This document shows positions 1 through 5,778 of a stretch of 9,291 nt of DNA, one piece after another. The translations under genes and the position numbers were made by a program. The notes under the pieces were generated by a model. The model saw only the letters and a list, made by a program, of their open reading frames with translations. It was not told the DNA's origin and searched no databases. Each line of letters starts with the position of its first letter. The first letter of the stretch is position 1. The DNA is taken from the NCBI GenBank assembly GCA_019100305.1, contig JAHRHW010000158.1:1-9291 (forward strand), in the 5' to 3' direction. Source of the stretch: Candidatus Thiodiazotropha taylori. GTDB taxonomy: Bacteria > Pseudomonadota > Gammaproteobacteria > Chromatiales > Chromatiaceae.

Positions 1-1175
1 CAGGAAAGGTACCGGTCCACATCTGGACCGGCGATACGGAATCCACAGCACTCAAGCAGCTGGAGAATGTATCCCGTATGCCTTTCATCCATCACCATGT
101 GGCGGCCATGCCCGATGTCCATGCGGGTATCGGTGCGACTGTCGGCTCAGTGATTCCCACCAAGGGGGCAATTGTGCCGGCGGCGGTTGGGGTGGATATC
201 GGTTGTGGCATGAATGCCATCCGTTTATCCCTGACAGCAGCCGAATTGCCGGATAGCCTGCGCATGCTGCGTAATCGTATCGAACAGGCGATTCCGGTTG
301 GATTCGAAATGCACGATCGGGATCCGGTCAAACGCTCAACCATTGTGCCTTTGGCAAAACGGCTGGATCATATTATCGATCGGCATCCGGCAATCGCCAG
401 GATGCAGCGCAAGCGCCCCTACGACATCTGGGTTCGTCAACTGGCGACCCTGGGTGGCGGCAACCACTTCATCGAGCTCTGCCTGGATGAAAACGATGCG
501 GTCTGGGTCATGCTGCACTCCGGTTCCCGGGGTATCGGCAATGTGATTGGCCGCTACTTCATCGAACTGGCACGCAAGGATATGGGCGATCAGTTGGGGA
601 GGTTACCAGATCGGGATCTGGCCTACTTCAGTGAGTGTGCCCAGCATTTCGATGACTATATCGAAGCGGTCGATTGGGCTCAGGACTACGCCATGATAAA
701 CCGCCGGGAGATGATGCAGCATATGCTGGATGTACTGGCGAGGCATCTGCCTCACTTCACCATCACCAAAGAGGCAATCAACTGTCACCATAACTATGTG
801 GTAAGGGAGCACCACTTCGGTGCCGAAGTCTATGTCACCCGCAAAGGTGCCATACGTGCGGGTGAAGGGGAGTTGGGTATTATCCCCGGTTCGATGGGCG
901 CCAAATCCTACATCGTCCGGGGCAAGGGTAGCGAGGCGTCGTTCTGCTCCTGCTCCCATGGTGCGGGACGTCGTATGTCCCGTTCAAAGGCCAAGCGGCA
1001 GTTCAACCGGGCCGACCTGGAGTCCCAAACCCAAGGCGTTGAGTGTCGTAAGGACAAAGGGGTGATCGATGAGATCCCCGCTGCCTATAAGGACATCGAT
1101 CAGGTGATGGCCAACCAGAGCGACCTGGTTGAAGTGGTACACACTCTGAAGCAGGTGATGTGTGTAAAAGGTTAA
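1..1175 (+). CDS. rtcB: RNA-splicing ligase RtcB (5' end missing)
   Basis: GTP- and Mn-dependent RNA ligase that joins 2',3'-cyclic phosphate (or 3'-phosphate) ends to 5'-OH ends in RNA repair. The reading frame is open from base 3 and reads into the family's N-terminal region (VPVHIWTG) before the methionine at 78, so that ATG is internal and the true start lies left of the window. By alignment to the 408-residue E. coli protein from memory, roughly 18 residues are missing. Visible family motifs, counting from Met78: the metal-binding VGVDIGCGM near residues 38-46, GGGNHFIE near 126, LHSGSRGIGN near 146, INCHHN near 237, and SCSHGAGR with the histidine at residue 294 (bases 957-959). That histidine sits 72 residues from the C-terminus, exactly where E. 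coli has the guanylylated His337. The end KQVMCVKG is typical. No truncation or missing active-site residue is seen. Confidence 0.96.
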   Translation, partial: GKVPVHIWTGDTESTALKQLENVSRMPFIHHHVAAMPDVHAGIGATVGSVIPTKGAIVPAAVGVDIGCGMNAIRLSLTAAELPDSLRMLRNRIEQAIPVGFEMHDRDPVKRSTIVPLAKRLDHIIDRHPAIARMQRKRPYDIWVRQLATLGGGNHFIELCLDENDAVWVMLHSGSRGIGNVIGRYFIELARKDMGDQLGRLPDRDLAYFSECAQHFDDYIEAVDWAQDYAMINRREMMQHMLDVLARHLPHFTITKEAINCHHNYVVREHHFGAEVYVTRKGAIRAGEGELGIIPGSMGAKSYIVRGKGSEASFCSCSHGAGRRMSRSKAKRQFNRADLESQTQGVECRKDKGVIDEIPAAYKDIDQVMANQSDLVEVVHTLKQVMCVKG

Positions 1176-1202
1176 GTGGGCCGGGCCAAGGCCCACTTTT
1201 TT
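1174..1202 (+). terminator. Intrinsic terminator of rtcB
   Basis: A 9-bp stem (AAGTGGGCC paired with GGCCCACTT) with a 7-base loop is followed by six T residues at 1197-1202. The left arm begins inside the rtcB TAA stop codon. This should end most rtcB transcripts, leaving only about 21 bases before the next start codon, so the downstream gene needs readthrough or a promoter inside rtcB. Confidence 0.9.
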
Positions 1203-1223
1203 ATTGATATTGAGGAATTACCG

Positions 1224-1403
1224 ATGAAGAAAACAGCTAACAGATCACGCAATCTGTTGCACAACCACCCGATGCTGCGCAAAGGTGGGGTGCATGACAA
1301 ATCCAATAAGGCTAAACGACGTAAAGAGAAACAAAACCTGCGCAAGGTGTGGTTTTCTCTGAGCACACACCGTGTGTTGAGAGAAGACCACGCCGCCGCG
1401 TAG
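1224..1403 (+). CDS. Small basic protein, candidate ArfA-like ribosome-rescue factor
   Basis: A 59-residue protein. ATG at 1224 is preceded by TGAGGAA (1211-1217), a good ribosome site. Residues 1-41 are very rich in Lys/Arg, with a basic run KAKRRKEKQNLRK at 29-41. Residues 11-19 read LLHNHPMLR, which resembles LLHDPLFR of E. coli ArfA; the GKGSY motif of ArfA is absent. The last 18 codons (V42 to A59) lie wholly inside a long mRNA hairpin that stops one base before the TAG codon. In known ArfA genes such an in-frame hairpin is cut by RNase III, giving a non-stop message and a shortened active peptide, so that the factor appears only when tmRNA is saturated. I infer the same logic here. I recognise the architecture rather than the family with certainty. 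An unrelated small basic protein followed by a chance hairpin remains possible. It lies just after the rtcB terminator, and I see no clear promoter. Confidence 0.6.
   Translation: MKKTANRSRNLLHNHPMLRKGGVHDKSNKAKRRKEKQNLRKVWFSLSTHRVLREDHAAA
1341..1400 (+). promoter_or_regulatory. Long in-frame mRNA hairpin in the small basic gene
   Basis: Bases 1346-1368 pair with 1372-1394 around the 3-base loop ACC: 23 positions with three G-U wobbles and a single G-G mismatch. CGC at 1341-1343 can also pair with GCG at 1398-1400 beyond an internal loop. The helix is about two turns long, the size RNase III prefers. It occupies codons 42-58 and ends directly before TAG at 1401. A run of seven T at 1410-1416 starts 15 bases past the main stem, too far for a standard terminator, though premature termination is an alternative reading. 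Confidence 0.8.
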
Positions 1404-1488
1404 TCATGCTTTTTTTCAGGGACTGCAAAAATCCAACGGACACGTTTACTTACCGCTGAAGCAAATTTTAAAACTTTTGTGTCTTTCC

Positions 1489-1513
1489 CGCCTACCATCT
1501 AGGCGTATTTTTT
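1489..1513 (+). terminator. Probable intrinsic terminator after the small basic gene
   Basis: CGCCTA (1489-1494) pairs with TAGGCG (1500-1505) around a 5-base loop and is followed by TATTTTTT. The stem is only 6 bp, so strength is moderate. It lies about 85 bases after the stop codon and separates this transcript from dodecin. Confidence 0.5.
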
Positions 1514-1592
1514 CCGCTCACCTATGCTACAGACTGTGTCTGAGGTTGCCGAGAAAAGTGCTGACCGACATCGCTGAAAAGAGAATAACGAT

Positions 1593-1624
1593 TTTGTGAT
1601 TGATGTTGAATCACGGATCACAAA
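1593..1624. promoter_or_regulatory. Inverted repeat upstream of dodecin
   Basis: TTTGTGAT (1593-1600) and ATCACAAA (1617-1624) are a perfect 8-bp inverted repeat separated by 16 bases, about 20 bases before the dodecin start. The half-sites are 24 bp apart centre to centre. It could be a regulator's operator or a hairpin in the leader just ahead of the GAGGAGAG ribosome site. No transcription factor can be named from this alone. Confidence 0.4.
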
Positions 1625-1643
1625 CCCCATGAGGAGAGACCCT

Positions 1644-1847
1644 ATGTCAGTTGCAAAAGTTACTGAAATCATCACTTCATCCAGCAAGAGCTTTGATGAC
1701 GCTGTCACCAAAGGGATCAAGCGCGCCAACAAGACATTGAAAAATATCAAAGGGGCCTGGGTTAAGGATCAGCAACTGTCGGTGAGTAATGGCAAGATCA
1801 CCGATTACCGGGTAACACTGAAAGTCACCTTTGTATTGAAGGACTGA
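1644..1847 (+). CDS. Dodecin, flavin-binding storage protein
   Basis: Small cytoplasmic protein whose family assembles into hollow dodecamers that bind and buffer free FMN or other flavins. It is 67 residues, the usual bacterial length. The N-terminus (MSVAKVTEIITSSSKSF), the central KNIKGAWVKDQ and the end YRVTLKVTFVLKD are the conserved helix and strands of the fold. Trp39 in GAWV is the residue expected to stack against the isoalloxazine ring. The start is fixed by GAGGAGAG at 1631-1638, five bases before ATG. It is followed 72 bases later by the BON-LysM gene with no terminator between, so both may share a transcript. Confidence 0.95.
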   Translation: MSVAKVTEIITSSSKSFDDAVTKGIKRANKTLKNIKGAWVKDQQLSVSNGKITDYRVTLKVTFVLKD

Positions 1848-1919
1848 ATAATCGATTTAGCTGAAATTTTAACGGTAGAGATTAGGCAACAACATAACTT
1901 ACGATAGGAGCACGCAGCA

Positions 1920-2351
1920 ATGGGACTGTTCGATTTCGCATCAGATTTAGGTAAAAAACTGTTCGGCAAGGATGACGATCCGGCAGAGAAAATAAAGCAA
2001 CAGATAGAATCGGACAATCCGGGTATTCAGGATCTGGGTGTCAGTTATGATAACGGCAAGGTGATTCTGTCAGGTAATGCTGAAACGGCTGAAGCTTTGG
2101 AAAAGGGCGTCTTGATCGCCGGGAATGTTGTCGGTGTCAGCGAGGTGAGTGCTGATGGTGTGACAGCACCGGAGCAACAGGCGAAGGTGGAATACTATAC
2201 GATCGTCAGTGGAGACACCCTATCGGCAATCGCCAAACGCTTCCTCGGCAATGCTGCGGCTTACCCGAAGATTTTTGAAGCAAACCGGGAAGTGATCAAG
2301 GATCCGAACCTGATCTATCCGGGACAGAAGATCCGTATACCAATGGAATAA
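1920..2351 (+). CDS. kbp: BON and LysM domain protein, Kbp/YgaU type
   Basis: A 143-residue protein matching E. coli Kbp (YgaU, 149 residues), which binds potassium ions in the cytoplasm and changes shape on binding. The N-terminus MGLFDFASDLGKKLF has no signal peptide and resembles MGLFNF of E. coli. A BON domain covers about residues 22-82 (DNGKVILSGNAET; VLIAGNVVGVSEV). A LysM domain covers about 91-140 (YTIVSGDTLSAIAKRFLGN, IFEANR, IYPGQKIRIP). TAGGAG at 1905-1910 is the ribosome site, nine bases before ATG. It lies between dodecin and a strong terminator. Potassium binding is known for the E. coli protein and is inferred here from the shared length and layout. Confidence 0.9.
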   Translation: MGLFDFASDLGKKLFGKDDDPAEKIKQQIESDNPGIQDLGVSYDNGKVILSGNAETAEALEKGVLIAGNVVGVSEVSADGVTAPEQQAKVEYYTIVSGDTLSAIAKRFLGNAAAYPKIFEANREVIKDPNLIYPGQKIRIPME

Positions 2352-2388
2352 CCCGTTAAATTGATAACAAGGCATGGTTGGCTCAATC

Positions 2389-2415
2389 AATCCCCGGGGC
2401 ACCGGGGATTTTTTT
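2389..2415 (+). terminator. Strong intrinsic terminator after kbp
   Basis: AATCCCCGG (2389-2397) pairs with CCGGGGATT (2402-2410) around the loop GGCA, giving nine perfect pairs, followed by T through 2415. It ends the dodecin-kbp transcript and insulates mazG. Confidence 0.93.
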
Positions 2416-2520
2416 GCCTGTCTGAGCAAAGTAACCGCATAAAAAAAGGATAGCTATCGATAGTAAAACTTGCGTAAATAGAGCTCATTCAGAGCAAGCA
2501 ATCTTAAGCCGGTAGACCTT

Positions 2521-3318
2521 ATGGAAACCATGCAGCGACTACTCGAAATCATGGGCAAATTACGCGATCCGGATAAGGGTTGTCCCTGGGATCTGCGTCA
2601 GACCTACGCCACCATCGTGCCCTATACCCTTGAAGAGGCCTATGAAGTTGCCGATACCATTCAGCGGGGTGAGATGGGTGAACTGCGGGATGAACTGGGC
2701 GACCTGTTATTCCAAATCGTCTTTTACAGCCAGATCGCCCGGGAAGAGGGCCATTTCGATTTTAATGATGTGGCAAGCGGAATTTGTGAAAAGATGATCC
2801 GGCGCCATCCCCATGTGTTTGCCGATGCGGAGTATCAGAGTGACGAACAGTTGCGCCAGGCCTGGGAACAACAGAAGGCGGCTGAACGAGCCGAGCAGAA
2901 ACAATCATCACCATCGAGTCATATGGATGGGGTGGCCAACGCCCTGCCAGCGTTGATCAGGGCGGAAAAACTGCAGAAAAGGGCTGCCCGGGTCGGTTTC
3001 GACTGGCCGGATGCACAAGGGGCGTTCGATAAAGTCAGTGAGGAGTTCGAGGAAGTTCGCCATGAACTGGAAAACCTCAATCGACAACATCTGCAGGATG
3101 AATTGGGTGACCTGATGTTTGCCATGGTCAATGTGGTACGACTGTTGGACATGGACGCGGAACAGACCTTGACTCAAGCCAACATGAAGTTTGAGAGACG
3201 CTTTCGCGCTTTGGAAGAACTATTGCAGCAACAGGGAATTACTGATTTAAAGACTCAAAGCCTGGAGCAACTCGATACCGTTTGGGAGCAAGTGAAACAA
3301 GCAGAGCGGAAGAAATGA
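2521..3318 (+). CDS. mazG: Nucleoside triphosphate pyrophosphohydrolase MazG
   Basis: Hydrolyses (d)NTPs to NMP and pyrophosphate. In E. coli it helps sanitise nucleotide pools and lowers ppGpp under starvation. It is 265 residues (E. coli 263) with the usual tandem domains. The first has CPWDLRQT (21-28), LEEAYEV (37-43) and DELGDLLFQ (57-65); the second has VSEEFEEV (172-179) and DELGDLMFA (193-201). These EExxE and ExxD-type acidic clusters bind Mg. The linker near 115-135 is polar and Glu/Gln-rich. ATG at 2521 gives an N-terminus collinear with E. coli (17 residues to LRDP). No good Shine-Dalgarno is visible (only GGTAG at 2511), and the ATG at 2530 is an alternative. No mazEF toxin pair is adjacent. 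It is convergent with ftsH across a repeat-bearing spacer. Confidence 0.97.
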   Translation: METMQRLLEIMGKLRDPDKGCPWDLRQTYATIVPYTLEEAYEVADTIQRGEMGELRDELGDLLFQIVFYSQIAREEGHFDFNDVASGICEKMIRRHPHVFADAEYQSDEQLRQAWEQQKAAERAEQKQSSPSSHMDGVANALPALIRAEKLQKRAARVGFDWPDAQGAFDKVSEEFEEVRHELENLNRQHLQDELGDLMFAMVNVVRLLDMDAEQTLTQANMKFERRFRALEELLQQQGITDLKTQSLEQLDTVWEQVKQAERKK

Positions 3319-3329
3319 AATTTGTCGGA

Positions 3330-3515
3330 TGGCACTTACTTAAGTTATTTATAACTAAAACTTGGAGAAGAAGTTGGGCCAGCCTGAGAGATTAACCGCC
3401 AATGAACGCCAATCACCGCAAAATTCCCCGAAAAACTCTCACGTAGAGGAGCCCAATAGCGAAGATTCGCGGTGATTGGCGTTCATTGGCGGTTTATTAT
3501 CCTAAATAAGTGCCA
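3330..3515. repeat. Nested palindromic element, MITE-like, between mazG and ftsH
   Basis: The ends are imperfect inverted repeats: TGGCACTTACTTAA at 3330-3343 against the reverse complement of 3502-3515 (TGGCACTTATTTAG), 12 of 14 identical. Inside sits the long perfect inverted repeat described separately. There is no reading frame for a transposase and no clear target-site duplication (TCGGAT on the left, CTCCAG on the right). It most resembles a miniature non-autonomous element, but could simply be a large stem-loop at the end of two convergent genes. The rest of the gene-free stretch (3319-3651) holds a 12-bp palindrome CCTGTTAACAGG at 3528-3539 and the ftsH 3' hairpin, and nothing else I recognise. 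Confidence 0.6.
3394..3494. repeat. 26-bp perfect inverted repeat with phased CGCCAAT units
   Basis: Bases 3394-3419 (beginning AACCGCCAATGAACGCCAAT) are the exact reverse complement of 3469-3494, with a 49-base spacer. Each arm holds CGCCAAT twice, 10 bp apart, then CACCGC. The spacer has a small GCGAA/TTCGC hairpin at 3459-3470. On the + strand the right arm runs into TTTATTAT, so it may weakly terminate or protect the mazG mRNA 3' end. Confidence 0.9.
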
Positions 3516-3616
3516 CTCCAGTTAGGGCCTGTTAACAGGATTTCAATCCGCTCTGGTAGTGGTCTGGGTAAGAGCGAAACAGATGGTGCTGATAGAAAGG
3601 CTTTTGGGGAGAATCA

Positions 3617-3640
3617 GCGGCCAGCATCAAAGCTGACCGC
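3617..3640 (-). other. Hairpin in the ftsH 3' untranslated region
   Basis: On the minus strand GCGGTCAGC pairs with GCTGGCCGC (nine pairs, one G-U) around the loop TTTGAT, starting 12 bases after the ftsH stop codon. On the plus strand the fifth pair is C-A, so the structure suits the ftsH transcript. No T-run follows, so it may stabilise a 3' end rather than act as an intrinsic terminator. Confidence 0.4.
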
Positions 3641-3651
3641 CGTAGAGAGTT

Positions 3652-5583
3652 TTAATGCTGACCTGCAGGATCACCAATGGGACCCGACACGTCATCGGAC
3701 GATGGGGACTCACCGGAAGGTCTGGCGCCATCATCTGAATCCATATCGTTATCCACCCAATCCTTTGGCGGACGAGGGGTCTTGCCTTCCATGATGTCAT
3801 TGATCTGCTCAGTATCAATGGTCTCATACTTCATCAGGGCATCGGCCATCACATGTAACTTTTCCATATGCTCATTGAGAATACTCGCAGCCCGGTCGTA
3901 GTTGCGGTCAATGAAACTTCTGATCTCTTCATCGATGGTATGTGCGGTATCGTCAGAGACATTCTTGTGCTGGGTCACCGAGCGTCCCAGGAACACCTCT
4001 TCCTCTTCCTCGCTGTACATCAGCGGTCCGAGGCGCTCCGACAGACCCCATTTGGTCACCATGTTGCGTGCCAGCTCTGTGGCCCGCTTGATGTCGTTGG
4101 AAGCGCCTGTGGTCACTTTATCGATACCAAAGATCAACTCTTCCGCGATACGGCCACCGAACAGACTGGAGATCTGACTCTCAAGGTGCTCTTTGCTATA
4201 GCTGTAGCGATCCGCTTCCGGCAGGAACATGGTCACACCCAGCGCCCGTCCCCGCGGAATGATGCTCACCTTGTAGACCGGATCGTGGGAAGGCACCAGT
4301 CGACCGACAATGGCATGCCCCGATTCATGGTATGCGGTGAGTTTCTTCTCATCCTCGCTCATTACCATGGTACGGCGCTCTGTACCCATCATGATCTTGT
4401 CTTTGGCCTTCTCCAGCTCTTCCATACCCACCAGGGCTTTGTTGGCCCGGGCCGCAAACAGCGCGGCTTCATTGACCAGGTTGGCCAGATCGGCGCCGGA
4501 GAATCCCGGTGTACCCCGGGCGATGATCGCCGGTTTCACATCTTCACCGGCCGCTACCTTGCGCAGGTGCACCTTCAGAATCTGCTCACGACCGCGCACA
4601 TCGGGTAGCGGTACCACGACCTGTCGGTCGAATCGTCCTGGACGCAGCAGCGCTGGATCGAGTACATCGGGCCGGTTGGTGGCCGCGATTACGATCACAC
4701 CTTCATTGCCTTCAAAACCATCCATCTCTACCAGCAGCTGGTTGAGGGTCTGTTCGCGCTCGTCGTGTCCACCGCCAAGACCGGCGCCACGATGGCGGCC
4801 TACCGCATCGATCTCGTCGATAAAGATAATGCAGGGGGCATGTTTCTTGGCCTGTTCGAACATGTCACGCACCCGTGAGGCACCCACACCGACGAACATC
4901 TCCACAAAATCGGAACCGGAAATGGTGAAGAAAGGCACTTTGGCTTCACCGGCGATCGCTTTCGCCAGCAGAGTCTTACCGGTACCCGGTGAACCGACCA
5001 TCAGTACACCCTTGGGAATCTTGCCGCCGAGCTTCTGGAATTTAGAGGGATCGCGCAGAAAGTCGACCATCTCGGTGACCTCCTCCTTGGCCTCTTCGAC
5101 ACCGGCCACATCACTGAACGTGACCTTCACCTGATCTTCGCTCAGCATGCGCGCCTTGCTCTTGCCGAATGACATGGCACCTCTTCCGGCACCACCACCC
5201 TGCATCTGGCGCATGAAAAAGATCCACAGGCCGATCAGCACAAACAGGGGAAACCAGTTGATCAGGATATTCATCAACAGAGAGGGTTTCTCAGGGCGCT
5301 TGGCGATGATCTCCACATTGCTGTTCAACAGATCACTGACCAGCATATTGTCACCAGTGCTGTAGGTGGAGAATCGCTGGCCCGAGCTCAGGGAACCGCT
5401 GATTTCATGGCCATTGTTGCCGACCTCGACTAATTCCACCTCCTTCACCTGTCCGGTCTTGACGTTGGAGATGAATTCCGAGTAGCTCATGGGCTGAGCC
5501 TTGGGCTGGGTCGTTGAAAAATTGTTGAACACCGTCATCAGTACGATGGCGATCACTACCCAGAGAATTAAGTTTTTTGCCAT
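3652..5583 (-). CDS. ftsH: ATP-dependent zinc metalloprotease FtsH
   Basis: Inner-membrane AAA+ protease that degrades misassembled membrane proteins and regulators such as LpxC and sigma-32 in E. coli. It is 643 residues (E. coli 644). Layout: membrane segment about 4-20, periplasmic domain about 25-100, membrane segment about 103-124, AAA+ domain with Walker A GSPGTGKT (197-204), pore FVGVG (230-234), Walker B IIFIDEID (252-259) and second region of homology ending RPGRFDR (314-320), then protease domain with zinc site HESGH (419-423) and GASNDIKRAT (493-502). The acidic, disordered C-tail begins near 605. Walker A has Ser where GPPGTGKT is usual, and the zinc site has Ser where HEAGH is usual; neither removes a catalytic residue. 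The start MAKNLILW matches E. coli, but the nearest Shine-Dalgarno (AAGAGG, 5603-5608) is 19 bases away and better placed for an in-frame TTG at 5592. It lies downstream of rlmE, as in E. coli. Confidence 0.98.
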   Translation of the reverse strand: MAKNLILWVVIAIVLMTVFNNFSTTQPKAQPMSYSEFISNVKTGQVKEVELVEVGNNGHEISGSLSSGQRFSTYSTGDNMLVSDLLNSNVEIIAKRPEKPSLLMNILINWFPLFVLIGLWIFFMRQMQGGGAGRGAMSFGKSKARMLSEDQVKVTFSDVAGVEEAKEEVTEMVDFLRDPSKFQKLGGKIPKGVLMVGSPGTGKTLLAKAIAGEAKVPFFTISGSDFVEMFVGVGASRVRDMFEQAKKHAPCIIFIDEIDAVGRHRGAGLGGGHDEREQTLNQLLVEMDGFEGNEGVIVIAATNRPDVLDPALLRPGRFDRQVVVPLPDVRGREQILKVHLRKVAAGEDVKPAIIARGTPGFSGADLANLVNEAALFAARANKALVGMEELEKAKDKIMMGTERRTMVMSEDEKKLTAYHESGHAIVGRLVPSHDPVYKVSIIPRGRALGVTMFLPEADRYSYSKEHLESQISSLFGGRIAEELIFGIDKVTTGASNDIKRATELARNMVTKWGLSERLGPLMYSEEEEEVFLGRSVTQHKNVSDDTAHTIDEEIRSFIDRNYDRAASILNEHMEKLHVMADALMKYETIDTEQINDIMEGKTPRPPKDWVDNDMDSDDGARPSGESPSSDDVSGPIGDPAGQH

Positions 5584-5617
5584 GTCATTCAAAACGTAAG
5601 AACCTCTTGATCTCACT

Positions 5618-5660
5618 CCGGCAACAGCCGGTATATCTGTCCACACTGGCATCCGTGTGG
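5618..5660 (-). promoter_or_regulatory. Two tandem stem-loops in the ftsH leader
   Basis: In the 195-base gap between rlmE and ftsH two short perfect hairpins lie side by side: CCACAC/GTGTGG with an 8-base loop (5641-5660) and CCGGC/GCCGG with a 4-base loop (5618-5631). The second ends 9 bases before the AAGAGG ribosome site of ftsH. Neither has a T-run, so they are not obvious terminators. A leader effect on ftsH translation or stability is possible but unproven. I see no convincing promoter in the gap. Confidence 0.35.
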
Positions 5661-5778
5661 TGGTTATTCTGTGACATCTCTATTCACTGGCTGTTTGGGA
5701 TAACCGATTTGGCGGTTAAAAACCTGAATAAAAATGTGCAAACATCTGATTTTTTAGGGCTTACTGGTTGGTACGGTA

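Noticed and set aside
603..959. Minus-strand frame inside rtcB
   Set aside because: Antisense shadow of the rtcB active-site region.
1176..1223. Longer form of the small basic gene starting at GTG 1176
   Set aside because: Those codons are the rtcB terminator itself, and a good ribosome site lies before ATG 1224.
1401..1416. T-run at 1410-1416 as the tail of a normal intrinsic terminator formed by the 1341-1400 hairpin
   Set aside because: It begins about 15 bases after the main stem; a terminator tail should follow at once. A better terminator is at 1489-1513.
2454..2463. CTATCGATAG palindrome before mazG as an operator
   Set aside because: Only 10 bp with no second copy or linked promoter; could be chance.
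3394..3494. CRISPR-like repeat pair
   Set aside because: Only two arms, in inverted orientation, with no series of spacers and no cas genes.
3528..3539. CCTGTTAACAGG palindrome as an insertion-sequence end
   Set aside because: No partner repeat or transposase fragment nearby.
3510..3794. 94-codon frame on the plus strand across the ftsH 3' end
   Set aside because: Overlaps ftsH coding sequence, starts in the repeat edge, and the peptide resembles no family.
3868..5134. Long plus-strand frames inside ftsH (3868-4608, 4310-5134)
   Set aside because: Antisense shadows of a strongly conserved gene, without family motifs or ribosome sites.
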